Origin: a virus
DNA: 37,905 bases
IMG/VR virus record: IMGVR_UViG_3300005511_000880
Coordinates: 1-37,905 of that record
Reading direction: 5' to 3' (one strand)
Both the position numbers and the translations under genes were made by a program. Each line of letters opens with the position of its first letter. Within the stretch, counting starts at the first letter, position 1. The notes beneath the pieces are model-generated. The model saw only the letters and a list, made by a program, of their open reading frames with translations. It was not told the origin of the DNA and ran no database searches. Positions 1 through 6,748 of this stretch are shown here, piece after piece.

Positions 1-156
1 CGTGCACCTCCGGGTCAAAGGGCTTACCAGCCTACGCCGGGTACGATAAGTCCGGATGTGCCGTTGACCCGGTCTTTGTGGTCTCGACGGTCCTGGGGTG
101 CGCGGCTAACATGAAGGGCTGCTGCGAGATCGGCCGTGCAATGCGGCTACAGCTCC
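1..156. other. Leading stretch with no assignable gene
   Basis: I see no RNA gene or recognisable protein in the bases before the tRNA. Forward frame 1 is open from the window edge to a stop at 112-114, and frame 3 stays open until it runs into the tRNA, but neither translation resembles a family I know. The stretch could hold the 3' end of a host gene, a tRNA leader or an untranslated region. Confidence 0.3.
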
Positions 157-232
<76 letters not shown>

Positions 233-356
233 TCTATTGCTCTCTAGGCTTCTCACAACATCTCGCCTCGGCATTGAATCTGCGAAAAATCAGCCATTTT
301 TGGCCCTTTATCATCTCACACGACCGCAGATCTACTCATCACAGCGCAGATTGGCC

Positions 357-377
357 GGTGGTACCTTTGGTGGTACC
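357..377 (+). repeat. Tandem GGTGGTACC repeat, possible integrase arm sites
   Basis: GGTGGTACC occurs at 357-365 and again at 369-377, a 12-bp period, between the tRNA and the integrase start. Each copy contains a GGTACC palindrome. Short direct repeats in this position often serve as arm-type binding sites for the integrase N-terminal domain or for autoregulation. That role is an inference from position. Confidence 0.4.
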
Positions 378-448
378 AATGTGCCAACATCCGGGAAACG
401 GACGAGATACCACCAGCTGGACCGCAGGTGGCGCTGTAGGAGAAAAAA

Positions 449-1705
449 ATGACGGAATTGACTGTACTGGCAGCGCGAAATGCGAAGCCACGTGACACGA
501 TGTATCGACTGGCAGCGGGTAAAGGCCTCTATCTGCAGGTGATGCCGAACGGCGCCAAATACTGGCGATTGAAATATCGACATCTAAAAAAACAGCCCAA
601 GATGATCAGCCTCGGCGTGTTTCCACAGGTTGGCTTAGCTGAGGCCCGCACCGAGCGTGATCGCCTACGCCAACTCATCGACGCGGGCATTGATCCAAGC
701 ACCCAGCGTCGCGCCGATCGCCTTGCGCGCGAGCTGGCTACTGAAAATAACTTTGAGGCCGTGGGTAGGGCCTGGTTCTCCGAAAAGAAAAGCGGTTGGG
801 TTGATAGCTATGCACGCGGCGTGATCAGCCGGCTCGAGAACAACGTCTTTCCGTGGATCGGCGCACTACCGATCGCGGAGGTCACTGCGCCGCAAATCCT
901 CGTCACGATGCAGAGAATCCACGAACGCGGTGCTACCGAAACGGCCCACCGCACTCGTAATTATCTCAGCGAGATTTTTCGCTTCGCCATTCGCAGTGGA
1001 CTCGCAGAACGTGATCCCGCCGCCGACGTCGTGGGCGCCATTCCTGCGGCGGAAACTTTTCACTTCCCCACCCTCACTGAACCTTCGGATATAGGTGGAT
1101 TGCTGCGTGCGATTGACGGATACCGCGGCACGTATATCACCCGTTATGCGCTAAAGCTCTCACCACTGCTATTCACAAGGCCTGGTGAGCTGCGCTACGC
1201 GGAGTGGTGCGAGTTTGATCTAACAAGTGGCTTTTGGACCGTACCTGGCATGCGGTTGAAGATGCGAAAAGCGAAGAAGGCCAAAGCTGAGCCACATGTC
1301 GTGCCTCTGAGCAGGCAGGCTGTTCAACTTCTGAAAGAGCTCCATGCTCTGACAGGCGCGGGGCGCCTCCTCTTCCCCGGAGAGCGCTCTTCCGATCGAC
1401 CAATGTCCGAGAACACAGTCAACGCGGCCCTACATACCCTTGGTTACAAAGGGAAGATCGTTGCACATGGATTTCGACACATGGCTAGCACTGCCCTCAA
1501 TGAGGCAGGCTGGGATAAGGATGCAATCGAACGCCAGTTAGCACACAAAGATAAGAATCGCGTCCGGGGCATCTACAACAAAGCCAAGTACGTCATGGAG
1601 CGGCGACAGATGATGCAGGCCTGGTCTGATTATCTGGACCGACTACGGCTAGGTGACGAAGCAACGATGCGGCGAACAAATAGGAGTAAGAAGGCAGCGG
1701 CGTGA
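449..1705 (+). CDS. int: P4-type tyrosine integrase
   Basis: Site-specific tyrosine recombinase that inserts the phage at the tRNA gene. The 418 residues show the usual P4-integrase plan: an N-terminal arm-binding domain of DUF4102 type (about 5-90), a SAM-like core-binding domain (about 100-190), and a C-terminal catalytic domain. Catalytic residues visible are R244 (TRPGELR), H340 and R343 (HGFRH), H366 (LAHKD) and the probable nucleophile Y376 in IYNKAKY. The length is normal. The start is supported by an AGGAG about 7 bases upstream of the ATG. The gene reads away from the tRNA, which is typical for this class and unlike P2, where attP lies between ogr and int. A strong hairpin follows the stop codon. 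Confidence 0.95.
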   Translation: MTELTVLAARNAKPRDTMYRLAAGKGLYLQVMPNGAKYWRLKYRHLKKQPKMISLGVFPQVGLAEARTERDRLRQLIDAGIDPSTQRRADRLARELATENNFEAVGRAWFSEKKSGWVDSYARGVISRLENNVFPWIGALPIAEVTAPQILVTMQRIHERGATETAHRTRNYLSEIFRFAIRSGLAERDPAADVVGAIPAAETFHFPTLTEPSDIGGLLRAIDGYRGTYITRYALKLSPLLFTRPGELRYAEWCEFDLTSGFWTVPGMRLKMRKAKKAKAEPHVVPLSRQAVQLLKELHALTGAGRLLFPGERSSDRPMSENTVNAALHTLGYKGKIVAHGFRHMASTALNEAGWDKDAIERQLAHKDKNRVRGIYNKAKYVMERRQMMQAWSDYLDRLRLGDEATMRRTNRSKKAAA

Positions 1706-1708
1706 GAG

Positions 1709-1735
1709 GGTCGCCGGCGACCGATGCCGGCGACC
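1709..1735. terminator. 10-bp hairpin between converging int and early block
   Basis: GGTCGCCGGC (1709-1718) and GCCGGCGACC (1726-1735) form a perfect 10-bp stem with a 7-base loop just after the integrase stop. The gene on the other strand ends at 1743, so the hairpin could stop transcription from both sides. No clear T tract follows on either side, so a classical intrinsic terminator is not certain. Confidence 0.5.
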
Positions 1736-1742
1736 GCGGAAG

Positions 1743-1952
1743 TCAGCCAGTCAAAGCCAGCAGGATATCCGCGCGAGCCTTGAGATCACTGCCGATCATT
1801 TCCAGCAACTGGTAGACAGCGTCGGGCTGCAGAACATTGAGACGCATGCCTTCGCAAATACCGGTGGCCACGACGTCGAGCGCATCAAGGCGTAGTCGCA
1901 GCGCCTCGAGTTCGCGAAGGAGGTCGGGGGAATGGCGGTCCGGTTCGATCAT
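1743..1952 (-). CDS. Small phage protein of unknown function, 69 aa
   Basis: The reading frame extends further upstream, but the ATG at 1952 is preceded by AAGGAG with suitable spacing, so a 69-residue product starting MIEPDRHS is preferred. It is mostly helical and acidic, with no cysteine pair and no membrane segment. It is the last gene of the leftward early block, 122 bp after the primase-helicase stop. Small proteins at the end of a replication operon in temperate phages are often regulators or host-takeover factors. I do not recognise the family. Confidence 0.6.
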   Translation of the reverse strand: MIEPDRHSPDLLRELEALRLRLDALDVVATGICEGMRLNVLQPDAVYQLLEMIGSDLKARADILLALTG

Positions 1953-2074
1953 TATTCTTAACTCCTTAGGTGACTCACGAGCGGTCGCTGTGCTGGCATC
2001 ACTGCGGAGCACAGCTAGATCGCAAGTTCCTTCGAGCAATGTTCGGACCACCCCGTCAATTCTTCGACGGCCGC

Positions 2075-4777
2075 TCAATCGTCGCTGGAGTGCACTGCAC
2101 CGCTACGACGAAACACCCAGCATTTCACCGTCACGCCCTGGTTGTCGCGCACAGTGATCTGACTGTTGACGCTCTTATAGGCCACGAATTTCCGCGCGCG
2201 GCTCTCGGGTAAGAGGCGTTTCAGGTCAGAGAGGCTGGGTATCTTGTTGATGCCGCGTTGCGAAGCGACGGCCATGAAATGCGGCAGACTGACCGCGATG
2301 AGCTGATCATCCCGACTATGGTTCAAGCGCGGCATGCCCTCGCCTTCTCCGTCAAGGAAGTCGAACAGCTCCCAAAACTCCTGGACCGTCGGATGGTCAG
2401 CATTGATTGCCTGCTGTCGTGCCACAGCCATCTGCGTGACGTGGTCGAAGGCTAGTCGTTTCTGCTCCGCAGAAATGGGCACAACATGCTCCAACGCGTC
2501 AATCAGCGCCAGGATCTGTGCGTGGTTCTTACAGATGCGCATGCTCTTAAGGCTGGGATGCGCTTTGAGGATGGCCTCGTATTGGATGGTGTATTCGGCC
2601 AGAGTATTCATGATCTTCTTTTCGCGACGTACGACAGCCAGCACGAAACCACTAAGCTGATCGACAGGCCAATTTTCCAGCCTCTTGCCTGCGATCGAGC
2701 CTTCGACGCTGTGGTGGCTTTTGTCGAAATACAGATGGACGATGCGCTGCAGAACCGCGTCACTGGCGTCGACCACGGCGTTCTGGCTGATCACCACCGT
2801 GCCGCGAAACGGCGGCTCGTAGGTTTCGTTTCCGGCGCTCTTGTGGCCGCGCGCGCGGCCGATGCGGCCGTTATAGAGGGGCTTAAGCTCGTCCCAGTCG
2901 AACTGCTTCGCATGCACCTTGTCTGACCCATTACTGCGGTCAGCCTCGATCATCACCATGGGCAGATTGCCCACCTGGCCGAAGGCGCGCGTGCGGCCGG
3001 CCAAGGTGGATTTCGTGGGATCCGTGCCTTCATAGTCTTCGCGGCCCAGCAGCTTCCACAAGAATTCGATCAACGTGGATTTGCCGGCGCCGGCCTCGCC
3101 GACCGCTTCGAGGAAGGGAAATGACTTGTCGCGCTGTCGGATTTGCTCCGCGAACAGGCTACCGAACCAGAACGCGAGGGCGACCAGCCCCTTTACGCCA
3201 AAAGCGGTCCATAGCTGACCGAACCACGCGTCCGTGTAGTCCTCGCGGCGAGTATTGATGTTGAGCTCGACGGAGTGCAGCAGGCTCTTGATGTTGAGCC
3301 GGCCGATCTCGAAGTAGTCCTCGCTGTTCAATTCGTACAACGCGCCGTCCTTGACCGCGACGTCGCCGAACACGTAGGTCGCGTGCTCCTTGCTATAACC
3401 GATGAAGTCGATGGTCTCTACCGTCTTGATGCCGTGCCGCATTTGCTCTTTGAGCAGATGCATCAGCTGCTGACTGGTGCCGGTGAACATGCCGCCCGGC
3501 GAAATGCTGGCCAGGCGCTTGCCGAATTCCGCGGCAGTCATGATCTGGCCGCCGGTGAAGGTATTCTTTACCGCGGGGCGGTCGCCCGGCTGGTTAACCC
3601 GGAAGAAATACCAGCTCTCATCGGTGATGTCGTTGCGCTGGTAGTACAGCGCCTGGGGATAGCAGGTGCAGATCTCGTACACCGCGTTGCATTCTTTCAG
3701 CGCCTGCTCGCGGATCTCTTCCTCGCTCAGCCCGGCGTCCTTATCCTCGAGCGCCGCCTTGGCCTTGGCATAACGCGACAGGTCGAGCTCGAACCACCAC
3801 AGGCGGTTGCCATACTCAAAGGGGAACTCCGCCCGCCCTTCCGCGCCATAGATAAGAAGTGCTTTCTCCGCGGGCGTCCGGGCGATCAGCAGCGCACCGT
3901 GGTGGCGGTACGCCTTCCTATCGTCCGGCGACAGGCGATCGCGCTGATGCAGGTCGTTCCAGTCCAGCTTGCTGCGGCCGTCCTGCGGGATCTGTGCGGC
4001 TGCGCAGTCCCAGCCCTGCTGGCGGGCCTGCTTCACCCATTTGCGGGTGTAGCGCTGCCCAGCGCCGTCGTTGGTGATGCCGTCCGCATCGAGCGCCCAC
4101 ACCAAAGTCGGGCGGTCGCCCGCGCGCTGCTTGGCCAGTTCGGCCAAGGCATGCTCGGGATAGTTGTTGCAGGTCAGCGCTGCCACCGCGGCGATGCCAT
4201 GCAACCACAACGCGATCGCGTCGAAGATCCCCTCGACGATCCAAACCTCATCCACGGTCGATAGGTCGAGGCCTGGCGGTACCCACCAGTGGCCGGCGTG
4301 CTTGCTGCCGAAGTTGAAGCGAGCCTTCTTCTTGCCGAACCGCTGGGGACGATCAATCAACCGCTCCCAGTAGCCGCCGCCGGGCAGGCGAAACCGCACG
4401 GTCGCCGTACTGGCGTCGAGCTCGCGGTCGACGTAGCTCTCCTGGGTATAGCAACCCTTGAGGCGAGAAGTGTCGAAGCCTCGGGCATGCGCCAGATAGG
4501 CATCGGCCGCCGCATGTGGGTTTGTTTCGCTGACGGTATAACGCTCCGACCAGTTCTCGAAGAGGTCCGGATAGAGCTCCTTGACGTGCCGCTCCCAGCG
4601 GCATTTATCGACGCGGCCGCAGCGGATCATCCAGGGCGCGTCTGCGTTGGTCCACACCTCACGCTTCTGACACTGGGGACACCGGCCATCGCGCAGCCAT
4701 TTGCCTTCGCCCTTGGCCTTCAGATCGAAGTCACGAGTCAGCTGCCGCGTCACGTCGGCATGGAGGCTCGGCATCAT
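2075..4777 (-). CDS. Primase-helicase replication protein (zinc finger, Toprim, SF3-like ATPase)
   Basis: Large replication initiator/primase fused to a helicase, 900 residues from the ATG at 4777, which overlaps the preceding alpA-like stop as ATGA. An N-terminal zinc ribbon uses C33, C36, C53 and C59. A Toprim domain follows, with E182 in VEGIFDA and D230/D232 in ALDAD. A helicase ATPase lies in the second half, with Walker A GEAGAGKS (560-567) and a Walker B-like VMIEAD near 608-613. This layout resembles P4 alpha-type and other phage primase-helicases. It replaces the rolling-circle nickase gpA found in P2, which implies a different replication mode. An upstream GTG at 4801 could add eight residues, but the ATGA coupling argues against it. 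Confidence 0.85.
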   Translation of the reverse strand: MMPSLHADVTRQLTRDFDLKAKGEGKWLRDGRCPQCQKREVWTNADAPWMIRCGRVDKCRWERHVKELYPDLFENWSERYTVSETNPHAAADAYLAHARGFDTSRLKGCYTQESYVDRELDASTATVRFRLPGGGYWERLIDRPQRFGKKKARFNFGSKHAGHWWVPPGLDLSTVDEVWIVEGIFDAIALWLHGIAAVAALTCNNYPEHALAELAKQRAGDRPTLVWALDADGITNDGAGQRYTRKWVKQARQQGWDCAAAQIPQDGRSKLDWNDLHQRDRLSPDDRKAYRHHGALLIARTPAEKALLIYGAEGRAEFPFEYGNRLWWFELDLSRYAKAKAALEDKDAGLSEEEIREQALKECNAVYEICTCYPQALYYQRNDITDESWYFFRVNQPGDRPAVKNTFTGGQIMTAAEFGKRLASISPGGMFTGTSQQLMHLLKEQMRHGIKTVETIDFIGYSKEHATYVFGDVAVKDGALYELNSEDYFEIGRLNIKSLLHSVELNINTRREDYTDAWFGQLWTAFGVKGLVALAFWFGSLFAEQIRQRDKSFPFLEAVGEAGAGKSTLIEFLWKLLGREDYEGTDPTKSTLAGRTRAFGQVGNLPMVMIEADRSNGSDKVHAKQFDWDELKPLYNGRIGRARGHKSAGNETYEPPFRGTVVISQNAVVDASDAVLQRIVHLYFDKSHHSVEGSIAGKRLENWPVDQLSGFVLAVVRREKKIMNTLAEYTIQYEAILKAHPSLKSMRICKNHAQILALIDALEHVVPISAEQKRLAFDHVTQMAVARQQAINADHPTVQEFWELFDFLDGEGEGMPRLNHSRDDQLIAVSLPHFMAVASQRGINKIPSLSDLKRLLPESRARKFVAYKSVNSQITVRDNQGVTVKCWVFRRSGAVHSSDD

Positions 4778-5025
4778 GCCGCACCACGTTCCGCCACCCA
4801 CCGCAGGATAGCGCTGAGTCGCCAGCCGACGGCTTTGCCACCAAGCGGTACGGGTCTCGGGAAATCGCCAGCCGCCACGCGCCGATAGATCGTGGCGCGG
4901 GACAGGCCTACGCGGGCCTCCACTGCAGGCAGTCGAAGGATACGGTCGTCATAGGGCATCACGGCCGCGGTCATATCGGTCACGCCTGGCTGACGCTGTC
5001 TATCAAGCGCTACGACCGAACTCAT
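4774..5025 (-). CDS. AlpA-family DNA-binding regulator
   Basis: 83-residue protein with a MerR-like winged helix-turn-helix of the AlpA family. The diagnostic run is ILRLPAVEARVGLSRATIYRRVAAGDFPRPVPLG, of which LSRATIYRR (41-49) forms the recognition part. The following segment of GGKAVGWRL type and the closing W are also typical. AlpA proteins act as excisionases or transcriptional regulators in P4-like and P2-like elements. The gene overlaps both neighbours by ATGA, the upstream 83-aa ORF and the downstream primase-helicase, so the three are translationally coupled. Here it could serve as the excisionase/Cox-type function, which is otherwise not evident in this prophage. That role is inferred. 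Confidence 0.85.
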   Translation of the reverse strand: MSSVVALDRQRQPGVTDMTAAVMPYDDRILRLPAVEARVGLSRATIYRRVAAGDFPRPVPLGGKAVGWRLSAILRWVAERGAA

Positions 5026-5273
5026 GGCGCTACCCCTGTGCCGGCGACATCTGTCGCCGCGCATTCCATGCTGACGGCGCGGTGATGATGAGCGGCTCGG
5101 ATTAGCGCCGAACCCATGTCGATGGCCTGGTCGGTGGACATCGACAGGGAGAGTGGTCCAAACCACATTGATACGGGCTTATGGTTGTCGAGATAGCCGG
5201 TGGTGTGTATGACGACCTGCAGGTCGTCAATCAGCACCTTCGCAGTCGAATAGGCGGAGTCGATGTAGGTCAT
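5022..5273 (-). CDS. Small phage protein of unknown function, 83 aa
   Basis: The product starts MTYIDSAYSTAK and has a GAGGGG ribosome site upstream. Its stop overlaps the start of the alpA-like gene as ATGA, which supports real translation. No domain, cysteine motif or membrane segment is recognised. Its place in the early operon suggests an accessory replication or control role, but nothing in the sequence shows the function. Confidence 0.6.
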   Translation of the reverse strand: MTYIDSAYSTAKVLIDDLQVVIHTTGYLDNHKPVSMWFGPLSLSMSTDQAIDMGSALIRAAHHHRAVSMECAATDVAGTGVAP

Positions 5274-5282
5274 GGCTACCCC

Positions 5283-5624
5283 TCAGTGCTGAGTCGCGGT
5301 GTCAGCGGCACGCACGGCCTGCTCGCGCGCCAGACGCAGCAGATCCGCCGCGGTGAAGGTGATCTTCGCGCCACTAATTGGATCGACCAGGAACACCGCG
5401 AAGCAGGTGGTGTGACTCAGATCGACGTAGACGCGGCTGCCCCGAGCGTCAAGTTCGCCCAACGCCTGCAAGGCGGTAATGTGCGCGGCGCTTCGTGTGG
5501 CACCCTGCTCCTGCAGATGCGTCGCGCAACGCTGCACCAGGTGGTGGCGATCATGGTGAAGGTGCTCGGCTTGGTGGGCGAGCAGGTAGCCGATAGCGAC
5601 CTCGTGCAGATTGGACTGCGACAT
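5283..5624 (-). CDS. Phage protein of unknown function, 113 aa
   Basis: The ATG at 5624 is chosen over the longer frame because AAGGAG sits about nine bases upstream. The product begins MSQSNLHEVAIGYLL, is rich in His and Ala, and has a histidine cluster near residues 16-26. The C-terminal half (VYVDLSHTTCFAVFLVDP) looks like a beta hairpin followed by an amphipathic helix. It lies nine bases before the 83-aa gene, in the same leftward operon as ogr and the primase. No family is recognised. Confidence 0.65.
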   Translation of the reverse strand: MSQSNLHEVAIGYLLAHQAEHLHHDRHHLVQRCATHLQEQGATRSAAHITALQALGELDARGSRVYVDLSHTTCFAVFLVDPISGAKITFTAADLLRLAREQAVRAADTATQH

Positions 5625-5667
5625 GGTTTCTCTCTCCTTGGGTTGGATGGTGGGGTGGAAGCCGGTA

Positions 5668-5955
5668 TTAACCGGCGGGGGCACCCTGGGTAGTGGCTGC
5701 GACGATCGGTGCGCCGATGCGGCACTCGAGCTCAATCGCCGGGTTGGGCGAGGCGCTGGGAATCAGCGTGCGCAGGATTTCGATCGCGGATAGCCAGACA
5801 TGACCGCAGGCTTCGTTGACGCACTCGAAGCGCGTCTCGATATAGATCGGCGTCAGACTGCGGCTATTACGTGCGCGGGCGAAGGCGCCGCAGTGCGGGC
5901 AGCGAACGCGAAGACGATTCGTGTCGTGCTTGTGGCCTTGGGGGTGACGGGTCAT
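5668..5955 (-). CDS. ogr: Ogr/Delta-family zinc-finger late-gene activator
   Basis: Activator of late transcription in P2/P4-type phages. It binds a dyad upstream of late promoters and contacts RNA polymerase. The 95-residue protein has the family zinc site C19-x2-C22-x22-C45-x4-C50, the same spacing as in P2 Ogr (C4, C7, C30, C35), and the surrounding RVRCPHCG and ECVNEACGHVW are typical. The N terminus is about 15 residues longer than P2 Ogr. In P2 ogr follows gene D. Here it lies in the leftward early operon between the RHH-like regulator and a 113-aa gene, so late activation is tied directly to early transcription. Probable target sites are the GTGTA-N12 elements at 17594, 21065 and 29757. 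Confidence 0.9.
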   Translation of the reverse strand: MTRHPQGHKHDTNRLRVRCPHCGAFARARNSRSLTPIYIETRFECVNEACGHVWLSAIEILRTLIPSASPNPAIELECRIGAPIVAATTQGAPAG

Positions 5956-5962
5956 GTGCGAT

Positions 5963-6199
5963 TCAAGCTCCGCGCTTTATTGATGCGGTCGCGGCGGCTG
6001 CTCTGGCAGCTTGTTCGCGTTCGTAGCTCTCCCATCCCCGCAGGTACATCTGCCGGGCGATCGAGTTGCTCGACGCACCGCTATTCGCGACAAGGACTTC
6101 GTGACGGGCCATCTCGGGGGCGAGAAGCCGCAGCGCGATCGGTTTTTTGACGACCCCGCGCGGGGCGTAACTGACAGAGGATTTGCGCATGCTCGGCAT
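5963..6199 (-). CDS. Ribbon-helix-helix-like small early protein
   Basis: 78-residue basic protein, the first gene of the leftward early operon and divergent from the repressor. The middle follows the ribbon-helix-helix pattern: a short beta strand (KPIALRL), a helix (APEMARHEVLVANSG) and a second helix (SNSIARQMYLRGWESYERE). Position and predicted fold suggest a Cro-like or antirepressor-type regulator of the lysis-lysogeny switch, which is an inference. The start could be either ATG at 6199 or ATG at 6190, and neither has a clear ribosome site. The next gene, ogr, begins seven bases after its stop. Confidence 0.6.
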   Translation of the reverse strand: MPSMRKSSVSYAPRGVVKKPIALRLLAPEMARHEVLVANSGASSNSIARQMYLRGWESYEREQAARAAAATASIKRGA

Positions 6200-6240
6200 G
6201 GGTTACGATGGCCCGGATGTGTCACACAATTCGCAGAATA

Positions 6241-6255
6241 CACGCAATTTGCGTG
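6241..6255. promoter_or_regulatory. Operator-like palindrome in the repressor/early divergent region
   Basis: CACGCAATTTGCGTG is a perfect 6-bp inverted repeat with a 3-bp spacer. Related half-sites lie close by, with TTCGCAG just to the left and TCACGCAG near 6270-6277. It sits between the divergent starts of the early operon (6199) and the repressor (6303). This is the expected place for the repressor's own operator, which would control both promoters. Confidence 0.6.
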
Positions 6256-6302
6256 ATTGCAATACGCGATATGAAGGAATCACGCAGGGTGAGGGGAAAA
6301 CC

Positions 6303-6701
6303 GTGGCTGATCTGAACGCCGGGCCGATCATCGACCGCATGCAGCAGGTCGCTGATGTCAGGACCGATATTGCCTTGGGCGCCTATTTTGGCCACGGGAC
6401 CAGCACGGTTTCCGGCTGGCGGACCCGGAATAAGGTGCCCTACGAAGAATGCGTGATCCTTGCAAAACGCAAGGGCGTCAGTTTGGACTGGCTCCTGCTC
6501 GGCCTCGGTGCGATGCAGCCTGCGGGAGATGCGGTGGCGGCCAATGACACCGCTGGCGACGACGAGCGTGTGCGCCGCATGGTGGCCTTTCTGCGCCATT
6601 GGAGCGCCACTAGCAGTTCCGACAGCACGGTTTGGCTCGAGATGCAGTTCGCCCGCACAGTGCCCGAATACGCCGAATGGGTGGCATCGCGAAAGAAGTA
6701 A
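6303..6701 (+). CDS. CI-type phage repressor
   Basis: Lysogeny repressor, 132 residues from the GTG at 6303, preceded by a GAGGGG ribosome site. The longer open frame up to 6183 would run through the operator and is not needed. The N-terminal half matches the CI-repressor helix-turn-helix domain (Phage_CI_repr): IIDRMQQVADVRTDIALGAY, a recognition segment around GTSTVSGWRTRNKVP, then ILAKRKGVSLDWLLLGLG. The C-terminal half is short and has no S24/LexA-type peptidase motif, so it is probably not RecA-cleaved and may be controlled by an antirepressor, as P2 C is. Only 47 bp separate it from the cargo gene at 6749 on the same strand. Confidence 0.8.
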   Translation: MADLNAGPIIDRMQQVADVRTDIALGAYFGHGTSTVSGWRTRNKVPYEECVILAKRKGVSLDWLLLGLGAMQPAGDAVAANDTAGDDERVRRMVAFLRHWSATSSSDSTVWLEMQFARTVPEYAEWVASRKK

Positions 6702-6748
6702 TGTAAGGCGACTACGGTCAGGAAGACGGGCGCAAGGGGGAGGAGGCT

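Noticed and set aside
3275-4264. Long plus-strand open frame of 329 codons
   Set aside because: It is antisense to the primase-helicase, which has clear zinc, Toprim and Walker motifs. High GC makes long antisense frames common, and its translation shows no family features.
5741-5760. GGCGAGGCG-like strings reminiscent of the P2 cos site (also near 14876)
   Set aside because: Both lie inside coding sequence (ogr and FII), match only part of the cos overhang as I recall it, and are not beside the terminase or portal genes. No cos site could be assigned.
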